Positions 33,093 through 44,861 of a stretch of DNA of 64,000 nt are shown piece after piece. The position numbers and the translations under genes are program-made. The notes below the pieces were generated by a model, which saw nothing but the letters and a program-made list of their open reading frames with translations, ran no database searches and was not told the origin of the DNA. Position 1 is the first letter of the stretch. Each line of letters begins with the position of its first letter. Origin of the DNA: Ceraceosorus guamensis (taxonomy: Eukaryota > Basidiomycota > Exobasidiomycetes > Ceraceosorales > Ceraceosoraceae); the NCBI RefSeq assembly GCF_003144195.1, contig NW_020290019.1, forward strand, positions 62,001-126,000, written 5' to 3'.

Positions 33093-35565
33093 GGTTCTGC
33101 GGGCGAGAGTTTGGGCGTGTCGAAAAGGATGACGCTGCACGTAACGGCAGCAAGGGTTCGAGTGGCAGGATAGAGAAGCGCATCAGCGCGGAGCGCAAGA
33201 AAACCCGCTCGGCTTGCGCACCAATACTCACTTGACTGTGATGTCGTCTCTGAATCGACGGCTGTCGGGTGCTGGAATGGCAAGCAAGCCCGCTACCCTA
33301 TCCCTGTTAGCTCCTCCAAGCGCATTCTTGATGAGATGCGTCGCCAGGTTAGAGTCCTCAAAAACGTACTGCGCTTCTTTGGTGCGATTGAGCGGATGTC
33401 CATTGTTTCCTTTTGACGCAGCTGCAGCGCTATGGGTCGCATTGTCCATACTCTTTGACCCTCCAGCACTCAGTCTGTTCTGCAATGCACTGGCCGTGAG
33501 CTGCCCCTTCGCGCCGTCCAGGTGCGCGGCCACGAGCCCACCAACATCCTCTGTCGGGAGCATATCCCACAAGCCGTCTGTCGCCATGACGATCCACTTC
33601 AGTCTCTTGTTGCCTTGATTCTGGCTAGCTTTGCGCCACGTCACCTCAGGCTTTGCAGTGACGTAAGGCGGTGTCTGAAGACCTCTGGGCGGCGCCCGGA
33701 TCGAGGTGAAACCTCCCCCACCAGGTATGAGCGAGGATGTCAGAGCTTGCTGGAGATCTCGGCTCCATTTGTACCGGGCATCCCCAAATGCTCGCGTGGG
33801 CTCGAGGCCTCCAAGCACTCGTCCACGCTGGATGACGTGGTCTGCCTCAGAAGTTGGGTGCTCGGACTGCATTCTGTACCATGAGTGCGGGAATGATGAA
33901 TCACCATGTTCGGCAAGCATCTTGGCAGTGGAGCCGGACTTCCTTGACACTCACCGCTTCACTTCTGCCAAATTCCTGCCCGTCTGATCTGTGGAGAGCG
34001 CTTCGATTTCCCACTTTTGCGCCTTCTCATCCCACCACCCAGCAACAGCTCTAGAATCTCCCGTACAAGCAACATAGACATCACCTCTTGCTCCGTCCAC
34101 ATAGGTAAGCAGTGCGCAAGATCCAGAAGCAGCAGGTAAGAGTGCCTCGTACCCCGCCTTTCTCAGTGCTGCAGCTCCGTCAGCTTCGGGGCTAGGCTCT
34201 GCCTTGGGTCCCAATCCGCCCGCCATGCCGAACAAGGATCCAGCGAGCGCAGAGAGACTCCTTTGAGGCTGGACCGCGCTACTTCCAGCTGGAGCGCTAC
34301 CCAAGTCATCTACGGCGCCAGATTTCAAGGATGCTGCTCTAGCCACTTCGTACTGCCTCAGCAACCTTACCGGCGTGTCTACAATGTGCTTGTCTAGCCT
34401 GACAAAAGCGGCTTGCAAAGCTCCAGCAATTATTCTGGGATCAGCGTCCAGAGCTGGGTCATTTGCAACACCAGCTTCTGATGCGAGGGAAGGACCAAAC
34501 AGCGCCCTCCAAGCCTTGGCGGGAAGTGCAGCTTTGGAGGCCGCAATAGAGGCGTAAGGACCAGATGCTCGGAACACTGCATCAAGTTCTGCCGCAACTG
34601 CTGCGATGAGCTGCATTGGTACAACAGTAGGTGAGCAAAGCAAATTCCGGGGCCGCGTCAGATACTAGAAGGAATGCGCCTCTGAGTTGAGCAGCTTGAC
34701 TCACCTGCTTGCTAAGGAGTTCGCTTGTGTACCACCCAGCATGACCATCCATAATCGTAAAGAATCCGAGGCTTCCGAAATCACCGTTCGCAGCTGCGGT
34801 GCCTTGTCCAGCTATTTGCGTATCTCTCCTGACCACCGCTTCAGCGTGCCGATCTTCGATGGGATCGTTTGAAGCCACAAAGTTGGTATCATAACGGGCG
34901 ATGCTGCACGCCGGTGGGTCTGCGGAGGTTTGAGAGCTGGTTGAGGTTGGATCGACTGCCCCTCCTCGGTCGCACAAGACTGTGGAGCACTCGTTGAGGC
35001 GAAGTCTCCGCTCCACCTCTGCAGGAGTTAGTGCAGTGATGATCCTGCTGGTGAGGCCTTCAGGGCCTCTAACTGGAATAGAGAAGCTGACTGGTGTAGG
35101 ATGAGCAGCGAGCGAGAAGACTCTGCTTGTGGTGCTCTGAGTCGGTGACGCGTTGGTAGAGGCAGAGGACTTTGAAGCTCTGCGAGATGCCCACAAGTAC
35201 CAAGCACCTGCTGTTGCTACTCCACCCGCGACTGCTACCGCTGTCCACTCTCGCTGTCGCGTCTGTTTCCGTTGCCGAGCTCGGATGTCGACCGGCTGAG
35301 ACTGAGAGGCACCGCTGGAGGATCCGGAGAGACCAGCACCGTTTGAATTCGACGGGCCTGGTGAGCCGGGAGAGGCTGGAGATGATAGAGGACGGCCAGT
35401 CGTGTGAATGCTTTGTCTGGCAGCAGCCACTCGTCGAGACCGCGGCAAGCCTTGGACGGGAAAGTATCGGCAGGAGCAGTTCCTGGCCGCTGAGGTCGAG
35501 TCGCGGGACCAAGCTAATCGTGTTGGTCTGCCTGTCAGGCTAGCGATGCTGGCAGTGCCTCTCAT
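33023..35565 (-). CDS. mitochondrial PP2C-family protein phosphatase (Ptc5/PDP-like)
   Basis: A Mg/Mn-dependent Ser/Thr phosphatase; the nearest relatives are Ptc5 and pyruvate-dehydrogenase phosphatases of the mitochondrial inner membrane/intermembrane space. Four exons: 35565-34705, 34610-33955, 33873-33232 and 33134-33023, giving 756 residues. The start at 35565 gives an Arg/Ser-rich, acid-free presequence (MRGTASIASLTGRPTRLAWS); an earlier in-frame start would mask it. A membrane segment lies near 108-126 (AVAVAGGVATAGAWYLW). PP2C motifs: NDPIEDRHAEA, GFFTIMDGHAGWYTSELL with the metal-binding Asp, LLTYVDGARGDVYVACTGDSR-type strand (seen as VYVACTGDSRAVAGWW), RGRVLGGLEPTRAFGDARYKW, IVMATDGLWDML and, across the last intron, DDITVNVILFD. 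The insert of about 130 residues after the DGH motif is typical of this mitochondrial group. The target enzyme is inferred. Confidence 0.9.
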
Positions 35566-36805
35566 CGCAAGGAAGAGTGAATTCTCTGTGCCTGGTCTGC
35601 AGCGTTCTGCGATGCTGTCGAAGCGATGTCCTTGATGGTATGCTTCTCTGCAGCAGACGACCAATGCGCGGCGAAGCTTACACGCGCAAGCCCGATAAGC
35701 CCTTCTACGGCGACGGATATGGTTTACTGACAGCTGACGATCGAGGAGGTGCGTTGGTACATTTACGACTGAATCTCACAACAAAGGTGGGGTGAAGCGA
35801 GCAGCTATGTGCGTGCGCAGCCACAAAAAGAAAGTCAAAGTTACCACACACATCGAGCATCGCGGACCGTGCATGCATCACCGCCCAGTAAAACATATGA
35901 TCGTGAATTCGTGATTATTTGTGATCATTATATGCAGCATGCACCTACGATCTTCTTCCTGTGCCTGACTTGGCCACGTGGGAAAAGTGTAAGCACCGTC
36001 AAAAGTCGCGCGTACATCTTTTTGGGTACGTCGCACTCTAGACTCACAAATCACGACTTTCGTGAATGTGTTGCGTATGTTCACGAACGGATGTGAATGG
36101 TGTGAGTGGACATGTTGCACACACGGAGGCATGACGCACCCGCGGTATGAGGTCTCTCAAGAGCTATATATGTAGCTGTGCTTGCGGCTTTTGAGTCACG
36201 AGTCGTGAGTGTGATGCATAGCTCTCCGGGGCGGGCTGACCGTCATGCCAAGTGTAGCAAGCCAGATATGTACCCTTGATTCCCGCGGTCCCGATCCGGA
36301 TTCGCTCGCGGCTCACGACTCTGTTGACCGGTCAGACTGTGTCAGGATCATCAAGAGCACGCGTCCCTGGCCGGCTTTGAACAGCAGCGTCACTCATTCG
36401 CAAAGAAGCCATCAGCACCTACTCGACCAAGTGGCGTCGACCAAGCATTGACGATTGCGAGACTGTCACGGCTCAGCTCGATTCCTGACAAAAGGGCGCC
36501 ACCCCATTCACCAAATCAAAGTGAAAGTCGTAGACTTGCATAGTGAGGTCCCCGAGTCTGCGCAGCCCGGCCAAAAGGGAGCTTCGTCGCGTCAGGCCCT
36601 CCAACGCTTGGCTTTCGAATAACAAACAGGACACGCCCAGCAACCGGGCGCCCATCTCGAATGACTGAGTGAATGTTCGAATTGCAATCGCCTGCATGAT
36701 GCTAAAGGACTGCAATTAGAATAGCAGAGCAACCAAAAAGGATGAGAATGTCAAAAGCGATATTCGAGGCTCTGTGCGCTCGTCTACTGCCAGGTCAAAA
36801 GCGGC
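35566..36805. other. intergenic region rich in CACGA/TCGTG words
   Basis: About 1.2 kb between the PP2C start and the cytochrome b5 stop. Contains GATCGTGAATTCGTGATT (near 35897), GACTCACAAATCACGAC (near 36041), GAGTCACGAGTCGTGAG (near 36193), a second GGCTCACGACT near 36308 and an AGCTATATATGTAGC inverted repeat near 36163. No gene recognised. Confidence 0.45.
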
Positions 36806-37697
36806 TCAAGAGCTGTACTTGTATGCGACCCAAACGCCCAGGACGAGCAATGGAGCGAACATGAACAGAGGGTTGCTGTTGGTGACCGAGGTGGGGTCCT
36901 TGTTGACAGGAGAAACCTGCACCTTGGGTTTTGCGGCCTGAAAATGTAATCCGGTTCGAGAGTCGTCAGTGCGTGCTTACCTATAGGCGCCAAACGAAGC
37001 GCATAACGTGATACCGACGCGAGCATCGTGTGCTCATCTCGCTATCGCTCCCTCGCCCTTGTCGGGCAAACTCACCTCGCCTCCGCCTTCGATTTCGCCG
37101 ACGAGCATGGGTGGCAGCAGAGCCCTAGCATCGTCACTGTGTCCTACATCCTCGAAAGCCTCAGTAGCATCCTTCTCCGCCTCGCAGAGCAAGACCTCGT
37201 CTCCCCCTGGATGCTCGTCCATGAATTTGGAGACATCGTACACTGCCATTGAGCGGATAGGGAGGGACAAGTCAGCATAATTGGCGTCTTGAAATGGATG
37301 CGCAGATGTCAAACGCGAGGAGCTGGGAGCGAGAGCGAGCTAGCAAGGACCCCTGCCAACTAAGGCAGGCCACAGTGCCCACAGTCTCCACCAGCAGGCA
37401 TTTGAAGAGTGCACATGGCGTCTCGGAAAGCGAAGCGGCACTTCATTCGCACCTCTCGCCAACGTCCTCGCAACCAACGCATACGCATCTCCGCGGCGCA
37501 TGCGAAAACTCTCAGCAGTGTATGAATGATGTCGTCTGAAGAGCAGGAGCCATGCAGCCTAGTCTGCGCAACGCAGAAAAGGCGCTCTCGTCCCCTTCAA
37601 ACTCACCCTGACCGGAGATGACGATCCAGAGATTCTTGTGAGAGGCGTGCTCGGCCAATTGCGCCTTGGTGATGATCTTTCCCTGGTTCTCCGACAT
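36806..37697 (-). CDS. CYB5: cytochrome b5 (tail-anchored)
   Basis: A haem-binding electron carrier of the endoplasmic reticulum that feeds desaturases, sterol and sphingolipid hydroxylases. Three exons: 37697-37607, 37242-37076 and 36937-36806, giving 129 residues, the normal size. Haem ligands are His41 in [12 protein letters not shown] and His65 in [13 protein letters not shown], with the usual 24-residue spacing. The N-terminal strand is [13 protein letters not shown]; the first intron splits Gln-Val. The C-terminal exon holds a Pro/Lys linker and one membrane anchor ([19 protein letters not shown]), consistent with a tail-anchored protein with two Ser residues at the end. Intron 1 is about 360 bases, unusually long for this window, and has no coding potential that I can support. 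Confidence 0.95.
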
Positions 37698-39074
37698 TGT
37701 GTCAATAATCGTCTGGCGTGGCTCTGGACTCTCAGAAGCTTGTGGATGAGATGCAGGCTGTTAGTTGGGAGCGTTGAGTTCAAATCTGGCGAGTAGCTAC
37801 AGTGCAAATGGGGTCGTAGTTGTGAGTGTGAGCACGAGCGAGCAAATTCCAAACGCCTTGGCCGCTTCATGCACTTGACTCGCTTCAATTGTCAACCTCT
37901 TTGATTCACAATTCTGATTGGCGATTTGGAATAAGCGACCATAACTTATTCCACCATTCGATCAATTCACTCGTCTCCCGCGCGCGTTGCATCCAGCAGC
38001 CGCGTTCCGTCAAATCGGCTTGCGGACTGTCTCGCACGGTGCCTGAAATCCCAACGAGAGAATTTGAATTCCGAACCTTAGCGCGGTTTTGAATCTTCGA
38101 GTCTTTGGCCGACAAAGCAACAATGTGAATACTAAGTCTGCATGCAGTTCATTATTGACACTTATTGAGCAACTCAGACTGTCATATCCGATCGAGGGCT
38201 GGGTGGAGCTGCACACGCGCCCATGCATCAGATGGCGCACAAGAAGAGTGTCGAGTGAGCCGGACCTGGGTTGGCTGGGTTTGCGATGCGTGGGTGCGTG
38301 CTGCGTGCATATGTATGCGCTATAGCGCTCAGCAACGCGGGGTTCAGCGCAGCAGCAGACGTCCGTGAAATCGCACATTGCCGATCGCTGATTGGTACGC
38401 GAGCGTGTTCACGCGACATTTCGAGGCCCGGCGATTTCAAAGCAAGACATGCGACGGCACCATGCATTCAGCATGTTTGCAAATTCGTGATTCAAAATTG
38501 GCATGCTAATTCCAATATCACAGACAGCAAAGTCTTACGCAGAGTGGATATAGCGAATTTTCAGCACCGACCGCACTCAGACTCGAGCAGGACTTGTCTT
38601 CCCTCGCAAATTCGAGTCAAGACCCCAGAATCGTGAACGTCTTCACACACACGCTCCGGGATCGAGGTGGAAGCAAAAGAAGCGTGCGAAGCCAACAGAG
38701 CTTCTCACAAAGCGCGGGTCAGGCGCGTCGCTGCTTGCAACCGCTATTCTTGATTTGATTAGTAAAGCAAGCGGGCGGGCCTTTGCAGGGGCATCCTTCT
38801 ACCCGAGCATGATCTCCGAGTACCGCGCATTAAGAATCAAGAATTCAGCGCTACGCTCCGGTACTCAAGACTGGGCGATCGGTGCCGTTCAGGTGCCAGT
38901 CTGCTCAACCACGAATATCCCACAGTTGTAATTTTGAACACGAATGATGGCAAGAGGCGTGTGGGGATGATGGTGAAGTTGTATCGAGAAAGGGGCGTAC
39001 TGTACAGCCTGTGTAGCTCGCATGATAAAGCGCAAGAGCGAAGAGCAGAAAATAAATTGCAAAAGGAAGGAGAA
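37698..39074. other. intergenic region
   Basis: About 1.4 kb between the CYB5 start and the SNF2-gene stop, AT-rich in patches. It contains degenerate GATTCACAATTCTGATT (near 37901), AAATTCGTGATTC (near 38482) and AAGAATCAAGAATTC (near 38828) words. No gene or RNA recognised. Confidence 0.45.
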
Positions 39075-42000
39075 TCAAGCGACATCGCTCCCACTGAAGA
39101 GGTAGAACAATTCCTTCCTGCTGAGCTTGTTGCCCCCTTTCTTCAGTTTAGAACCCTCCAGTGCGGCCGAGCTAATCTGTCTCTTTGCATCTTGCAGCAC
39201 CAAGATGCGTTGCTCGACCGTATCCTTGATGACCAGCTTGTAAACTTTGACGTCCTTCGTCTGGCCAAAGCGCCACGCTCGGTCGAACGCTTGCACTGCA
39301 CCAGGCAGGTAAGGGAGCAAAATGCGATGGGGCGTCAGCTTCCCTTTCATCACGACCAGGACTTGGTGAGACAACCAGGACTTGGCACTCACTCTCTAGC
39401 GCAGGATTCCACCACAAGTCGCAGAGGACCACATGGTTGCAGCATGTCAAGTTCAGACCTGTAGAGCCCGCTTTGAAGGAGATGAGAGCGACAGTGATGG
39501 TAGGGTCCGTCTTCAAGCTATGCAGATTGGCTTCGCGTTCGGCCGGTTTCATAGACCCATCGTACCGCACAAACTTGTGCCTGTTCTGCTTCAAAAAGGG
39601 TTCCACTAGGTCCAGAAAAGACGTGAACTGTACCAGCACAGAATCGAAGCAGTGATAAGCAGAGCGTATAGCGCACAAGAGCGTCCATGCTTATGCGCAC
39701 CTGGCTGAAGATGATGGTCTTCTCAGTCCCGGTCGCAGAGGTGGATCGCTTGATGTTGTCCAATATGCCGAGCATCATTCTGATTTTGGTGCTGCCGACG
39801 CCGCCCTCGGTCCACGTAACCCCGCGCCGCTGCTGTTCCTTTACAGCATCATCACAAGCAGCACAGAGCTTTCCAGAAGAGGCACCAGGCAGCAGCGTCT
39901 CGCGACACATTTCGCATTTACGTTCCACTGCCAGGCCCGACATGAGATCGGCAAGAGCATCTGCATCTTCTGCTTCGCTTTCTTCGCCCTCGCCAGCATC
40001 CTTTGCGGCTGGCGCGGGCTGCACTGCGTCGGCCGCGACCTTCTTCGAACACAGAGCTGGGTGATTGCAGGCTGTCGCGCCAGGTCAAGGGCCAAACGGC
40101 GTAAATTCGGATTCTCCTTGTCTCGCCTTCGGCATTTCTGTTCCATGACGTACCTTGTCTCAGACGCAGTAGAGCTACTAGAGCACCCATCTGATCGAAT
40201 TTTCCATCACTCGCCTGATTGTCTTCGCTGAAGTCGTCTTTCATCTTGGCCTGCAATCTGTGATAGAATTTCTGCTCTTCTTCGTCGTCAAAGCTGCTGC
40301 TGATGACATCGATGTGACGATCAGGAAGCGGTATGATGGGCTTGCCGTCCAGACCCGCGACATCCTTTGTACGCCTCAGCATGATGGTCTGCAGTACGAC
40401 TTGCAGTCTCTTGATCCCCCAATTGACTCGGTTCTGATTTGAGCTCTTGACAGGCTCGCCAATCTTTTCTTTGAAATGCTGAAAATTATCGAAAGGCGGG
40501 ATCTGTAAAAAGTGAATGAGGCTGAACATTTCGTAGGCATCGTTCTGGATGGGTGTCCCGGTCAAGGCCCACTTGGAGTGCGCCCGCGTGGACAGCTGGA
40601 AGGCGGCTTTGCTGCATCTCGCGTTACGATTCTTGATATGCTGCGCCTCGTCGAGGACGATGCGTCGCCAAGTGTGGTAGAACAACGGAGCTGCTTTCTT
40701 CACCGACCTAGCGACAGGCGCCTTGCGCGGTCTGGCAGCGTTCTTGCGTGGCGCACGACCATCGTCCTCAGAATCGCTAGCTGAGCTTGACGAGCCTGAT
40801 GCGGTGGAGTCCGAATCTTTGTTGGCTGCCTCTTGAGCTGCCCCACCTTTCTTCTTGGCGGCCTTTGGTTTGCCTCTGCCTTCATTGCCTTCGAAGTTCT
40901 CATATTCGGCACCCATCGTCGTGTACGTCGTTATCTGCAAGGCGTAAGGCCCATCAGTCGAACCATTCATGTAGACGCTGTCATATGTGTTACTTACGAC
41001 GATGTCGTACCCAGAGAAGTCGATGGCGTCTGGTATGGCACACAGGGTTAGCGCAGCTTCAACGCACGTGAAACGTGGCATGTCGCTGTGTACTCACGTT
41101 TCGTTCTGCTTGGGCCGTGATGGATCAAGGTGCGCAGGCCTTCCGTCTTCTCCCTTGCTTCGCTCTCCCACTGCTTGACCACCGCCAAGGGCGCAACGAT
41201 CAGAGTCGAGCGAGAATTCTTCGCCTCTGCCATTGCAAGCTCATGCGCAGTCTTGACACCTTTGATGGTGCTTTTGACTGGCACAGATTTGGTTTTTGCG
41301 GGCGGCACGATGACTGCAGACTCTGTCTCTGCCGTCTTACCGCCCTCCTGCTTGATCGCATGCTCTGCCTCGCGGGCAGAAACGACGAGAGCCAGCATTT
41401 GGACGGTCTACACGCGAATGCAGGATCAGCTAAGGTATATAACAAGCCCGCTACCAGCTGCGCCAATTCGACATTTCGCCACACTCACTTTGCCAAGGCC
41501 CATGTCGTCAGCCAAGATTCCTCCGGCAAATTCAGCCTCTTCTCTCAGCTTGAGCCAATTGTGGCCCTGCACTTGGTGTGGCATCAACTTGCACTTCAGT
41601 CCCTTCACTTCGGCTTGGCTCATGTCGATGTCGCCCAGCTCTGTAGCTTGATCAATCATTGCGTTGATGCTCTTCTGCAAATATTCGTCTCGCTGCGACG
41701 CCGTCATTTGCTGCCCTAATGCGTCCTCAGCCAGCTGCTCCCCCGCTGTTGCTGCGCTGGGCTCTCCCGCAGAGTACCAAGGCGTTGATTGAGGCTGAGA
41801 GTTGGAAGCTGGCCGACCCAAAACTTGAGTTCGAATGTGCTCCATGGCTCTGCGAGCTGCTTCGGAAGCCAAGTCTATTCTGCTGTGCTTGGGCACGTCA
41901 CTTGCTGTTCCTTCCGCACCTCTTGGCACAGTCGAGCCATTGGCTTGCTGAGGAACGAGAGGGGTACGTGCCAGCGTCTCTATCATTTGAACTTTGGGCT

Positions 42001-42256
42001 GCGCAGTGGGCTTGTAGCCACCTGCCCGCGGCACGGGGCCCTTATTGCTGCTGGACGAAGAGGTGCTGGCCGCGGTCGGTGCGCCTGTTGGAGGACCTCG
42101 CAGAGGAACAGTGGCGTTCGAGCCAGTGATGCTAAAGCCTTCATCGCTTGTCGATTGACTGAGTGCAGCCTGGTGTGTCTGGCTTGGAGCATCTCCCGTA
42201 AGATCAATGACGTTGCCATAACCGCTCGCAGCCTCTCGAGCCGCTCGATCTTCCAT
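39075..42256 (-). CDS. SNF2-family DNA-dependent ATPase (Rad5/Rad16/Uls1 group)
   Basis: A nuclear DNA translocase, probably for DNA repair or removal of SUMO-modified proteins from chromatin. Seven exons: 42256-41489, 41407-41098, 41029-40998, 40934-40154, 40071-39701, 39627-39393 and 39295-39075, giving 905 residues. A disordered N-terminus precedes LMPHQVQGHNWLKLREE and motif I GGILADDMGLGKTVQMLAL, split by intron 1. Then LIVAPLAVVKQWE, motif II RIVLDEAQHIKN (about 465-468), motif III ALTGTPIQND, LRRTKD, ACNHPALC, TIIFSQ/FTSFLDL, GSMKPAERE, ISFKAGSTGLNLT, DLWWNPALE and motif VI QAFDRAWRFGQ. The insertion between motifs Ia and II and a Cys cluster CEMC-x13-CAAC (683-703) in the helicase lobe place it in the Rad5/16/Uls1 group, but only four Cys replace the RING. 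Intron 3 (40997-40935, 63 bases) is stop-free and in frame; its removal restores DIVITTYTTM. Confidence 0.88.
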
Positions 42257-43266
42257 ATTGAGCACGGCAACGACTACAGTGAGCTGATTGATGTGCCCTT
42301 TGCAAGGCTGTGTTTGAGGTCGCGCAGCGGAGCAGCCAATATTCAACTCATGGGGACTGAGTTGAAAATAGTAGGCGACTTGTCGTGACTGCAACAACCA
42401 AGAATCGTGGACAAAGCGTCGATCGACTTTTGACTCGACTGTTGCTCTAGGTTACGTGGGTTATCAAGAGAAGGGGCGCGCAGATTGGTGGATGTTGCTG
42501 TGCTATGCGCATTCGCCGCATCGATGAGGCGCGTGATCGCGAATTAGCTGCAGATACGCGCGGGCGTGTTGCTCACGTGATTGTGATTGTCGATCTTGGA
42601 GTCGAGTCGTGAGTCTTATTGATGAGCCAAGCGCCAGTCTGATCCAAGGCTTCGAACTCAACTCAAGACCTACGGCTAACAAATTGGTCGACTGTAGCTA
42701 GGAAGCGTCATTCACGGATGGAGCTGTACGCCTCGGACTCGGACTCGAGATTGAGCCGAGTCGAGCCATCGTTCATAGGTGGCTTGCGCTCATGACACCG
42801 CGCAGACTCGCTGCCATTCAGGACTTCACCGCACCAGTGTCGAGCCTGTTGAAAGTGCCTGAGGTGCTGCGAAGGGATAGAGCTGTCTTATCGCGCTCCT
42901 TGCGGCTTGTCGCTTTTCCCCTAGAGCAATGCGAGCCAGAGACGCTTCAACATCTTGCGCATCGATTGTGCCTCGGACGTCTGCTGTCTCCTGCCCGTGC
43001 TCTTTCATCCGCATCATGCCTGCTTGGCCGACTCATCGTGTCAAGTTACACTGGTTTGCGTGGCCATCTTGCTCAAAGGCATTGCTATTCGTCAATTTTC
43101 CCAAGCTTCGGCAAGATCATTTTTGAAGTCTTGAGAAGCTGTTATCAATGCGATGAAATGCCTCGCGCATCTGGAAATGTTGATCAAGTTGCCATTTTTG
43201 GAGAACTTACAGTACATGTGCGTTGAAGGAAGACTGGTAGGAGTGAATATGCGGGAACGTGAAATA
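42257..43266. other. intergenic region with one doubtful small frame
   Basis: About 1 kb between the SNF2-gene start and the Cwf18 stop. Contains CACGTGATTGTGATTGTC (near 42574) and GGAGTCGAGTCGTGAGTC (near 42598) words. The only frame with protein-like composition is listed separately. Confidence 0.4.
42826..43017 (-). CDS. doubtful small open reading frame, 63 residues
   Basis: The frame opens with two Met codons just after an in-frame stop and reads MMRMKEHGQETADVRGTIDA, then EASLARIALGEKRQAARSAI and ends TGSTLVR. It has charged-helix composition and no Cys. I do not recognise a family. A donor-like GTGCGG lies just before the stop, so a longer spliced gene is conceivable. It may equally be chance. 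Confidence 0.25.
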   Translation of the reverse strand: MMRMKEHGQETADVRGTIDAQDVEASLARIALGEKRQAARSAIRQLYPFAAPQALSTGSTLVR

Positions 43267-44117
43267 TTAATCTTCGTCGCTGTCGAGCCCTTCCACATCG
43301 TCGAGTTGAGCTCCGTTGCCGACGACTCCGGCGGCCAACTCAGCCTCAGCAGCTCTAAGTTGTGCATTAGCAGCTGCTGCAGAGACGCTCTTGCCGCTCA
43401 CGCTGTCCACGCCACCTTGCGCAGCTTGCAGTCGTTGCCTGATGAGGATTAGCCTGGCTTCCTTGTCCCGTCTTTCCAGTTTGGCTAACCTCTTTTCCAT
43501 GTCCCTCTTCAGATCCCAATTTGGCTTGCGAGGTGCGATGTTCGTCAGGTCCTGAGTGACGGCCGAGGCGATAGCGCATGTATGCGTCAGATACGGGCTC
43601 AGTGGAGGCCACCGGCCGCAGGAATCGATTGAGAACTCACGAGTTCCTCTTTGCGCTTCAGCTCATCCATCGCCAGAATGGCTTCTTGGACGCCTTTCAC
43701 CTCTACGTGTCCGATTTGAGTGGGGTATGTCAGCCTAGGCAAATCAACTCGCGCGCGCTGATGAGTGCAGATTGCTCTTCACAGCCCACGTGGGATCTGT
43801 TCGGAATCCAGCTAGATCATCGCTTTGCGCATTGAAGCCGTTCCGAACTGCAGCTCACCCTCTTCGACGGTCTCCCTTGGCCTCTCATCGTACTTGAACT
43901 TTTTCAAACCTCCCGTCTCTCGATCGTAATTTCGGAAGCTTCTGACCAATCTAGCAGTCGTGATTTGCTGCAGATCCTCGGCCTGATCGCCTTCTGCGCT
44001 ACTTGCCCCCTCGGCACCACCAAGTTTAGCCTTCTCACTTGATTCTGCATCTCCGCCGTACCTCCTCTTCTTGAGGGCCTCTAGCCGCTCCTTGCGTGCT
44101 TGAGATGCCGCTTCCAT
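43267..44117 (-). CDS. CWF18: Cwf18/CCDC12 spliceosome-associated protein
   Basis: A small component of the Prp19-associated (NTC-related) activated spliceosome. Three exons: 44117-43859, 43702-43641 and 43551-43267, giving 201 residues. The family order is complete: an N-terminal helix RKERLEALKKRR, the FRNYDRETGGLKK block, TVEEEVKGVQEAILAMDELK (the last part from the 62-base second exon), then DLTNIAPRKPNWDLKRDMEK and a Lys/Arg-rich coiled coil (RLAKLERRDKEARLILIRQR). The C-terminus is acidic (GLDSDED). The second acceptor (ACGTAG, 43703) is pyrimidine-poor, but the phase and the conserved block leave little doubt. It shares a divergent promoter with the Zn2Cys6 gene. Confidence 0.93.
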
Positions 44118-44861
44118 TGTGTGACAGGGAGCGCTGATGCGCCGACTTCTGGCTCCGCGGCTCAGTCTGAGCTTTCCGCGCTTGTAAGTGGGGTGACGAT
44201 CGACCTCCAGCGATGATGACCTTATGATATCGAAGCTGTCGCTCCGCGAACAGTAAGAAACGTGACAATAAAGGGTCGTGAGTGGTGAGTGAATCTGAAT
44301 GGTGACCATCAACAAAAAGCTACCCCTCAGCGGAGGCCGGGGCAGGCAGCCATGCAGCGCTCGAGTCGCAATTGACTGCCTGCCATGCACAGGCTGCTTG
44401 ATTCATATTTGCATGCATCCGCGCGCCCGCGTCCGCGAAACGAATGCGGCCTATGAATACCGCGCGGTACGCGTTAAGGCAGGAACTCCGCGGCTTTTCG
44501 ATTCCGTGCAGGCATGCAGGCATTGCGCGCTGCATGCTGATGCATGCTGATGGTGTTCGCCGTGTCGTCGTGCTGACGCAGGCGACTACAGCTCGTGACT
44601 GCTGCAGGTGAGTCGTGAGTCGCATCGCGCATGAGGGCAAAGGAAAGCTTTTGCCCTGCGAATGCCAGTTTCGCTCGTTGGCTAACACGCTACCTCCATC
44701 CCACATTCACGACTCAGATCGGGATCTCGCTCAAGGTGCTTGACAGTCCCGACCCCTTCGCCGACTTGCTCAAGTGGTAGCGCCCGCCACAGAGAACACT
44801 GCAATTGTCGAGCTCTTCAGGCTCAGAAGCGGGCGCTCCGTAGGGAAAGTATCTGGCTACC
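44118..44861. promoter_or_regulatory. divergent promoter region
   Basis: About 740 bases between the starts of CWF18 (minus) and the Zn2Cys6 gene (plus). Holds GACTACAGCTCGTGACTGCTG and AGGTGAGTCGTGAGTC (44582-44620), ATTCACGACTCAG (near 44704) and a GCATGC-rich stretch near 44505-44550. No gene seen. Confidence 0.4.

Noticed and set aside
36940-36970. GGTTCGAG, resembling a tRNA T-loop.
   Set aside because: It sits inside a CYB5 intron and no acceptor stem, D-arm or anticodon arm can be folded around it.
42792-43226. A 144-codon plus-strand frame upstream of CWF18.
   Set aside because: It lies opposite a more protein-like minus-strand frame and shows no family resemblance.
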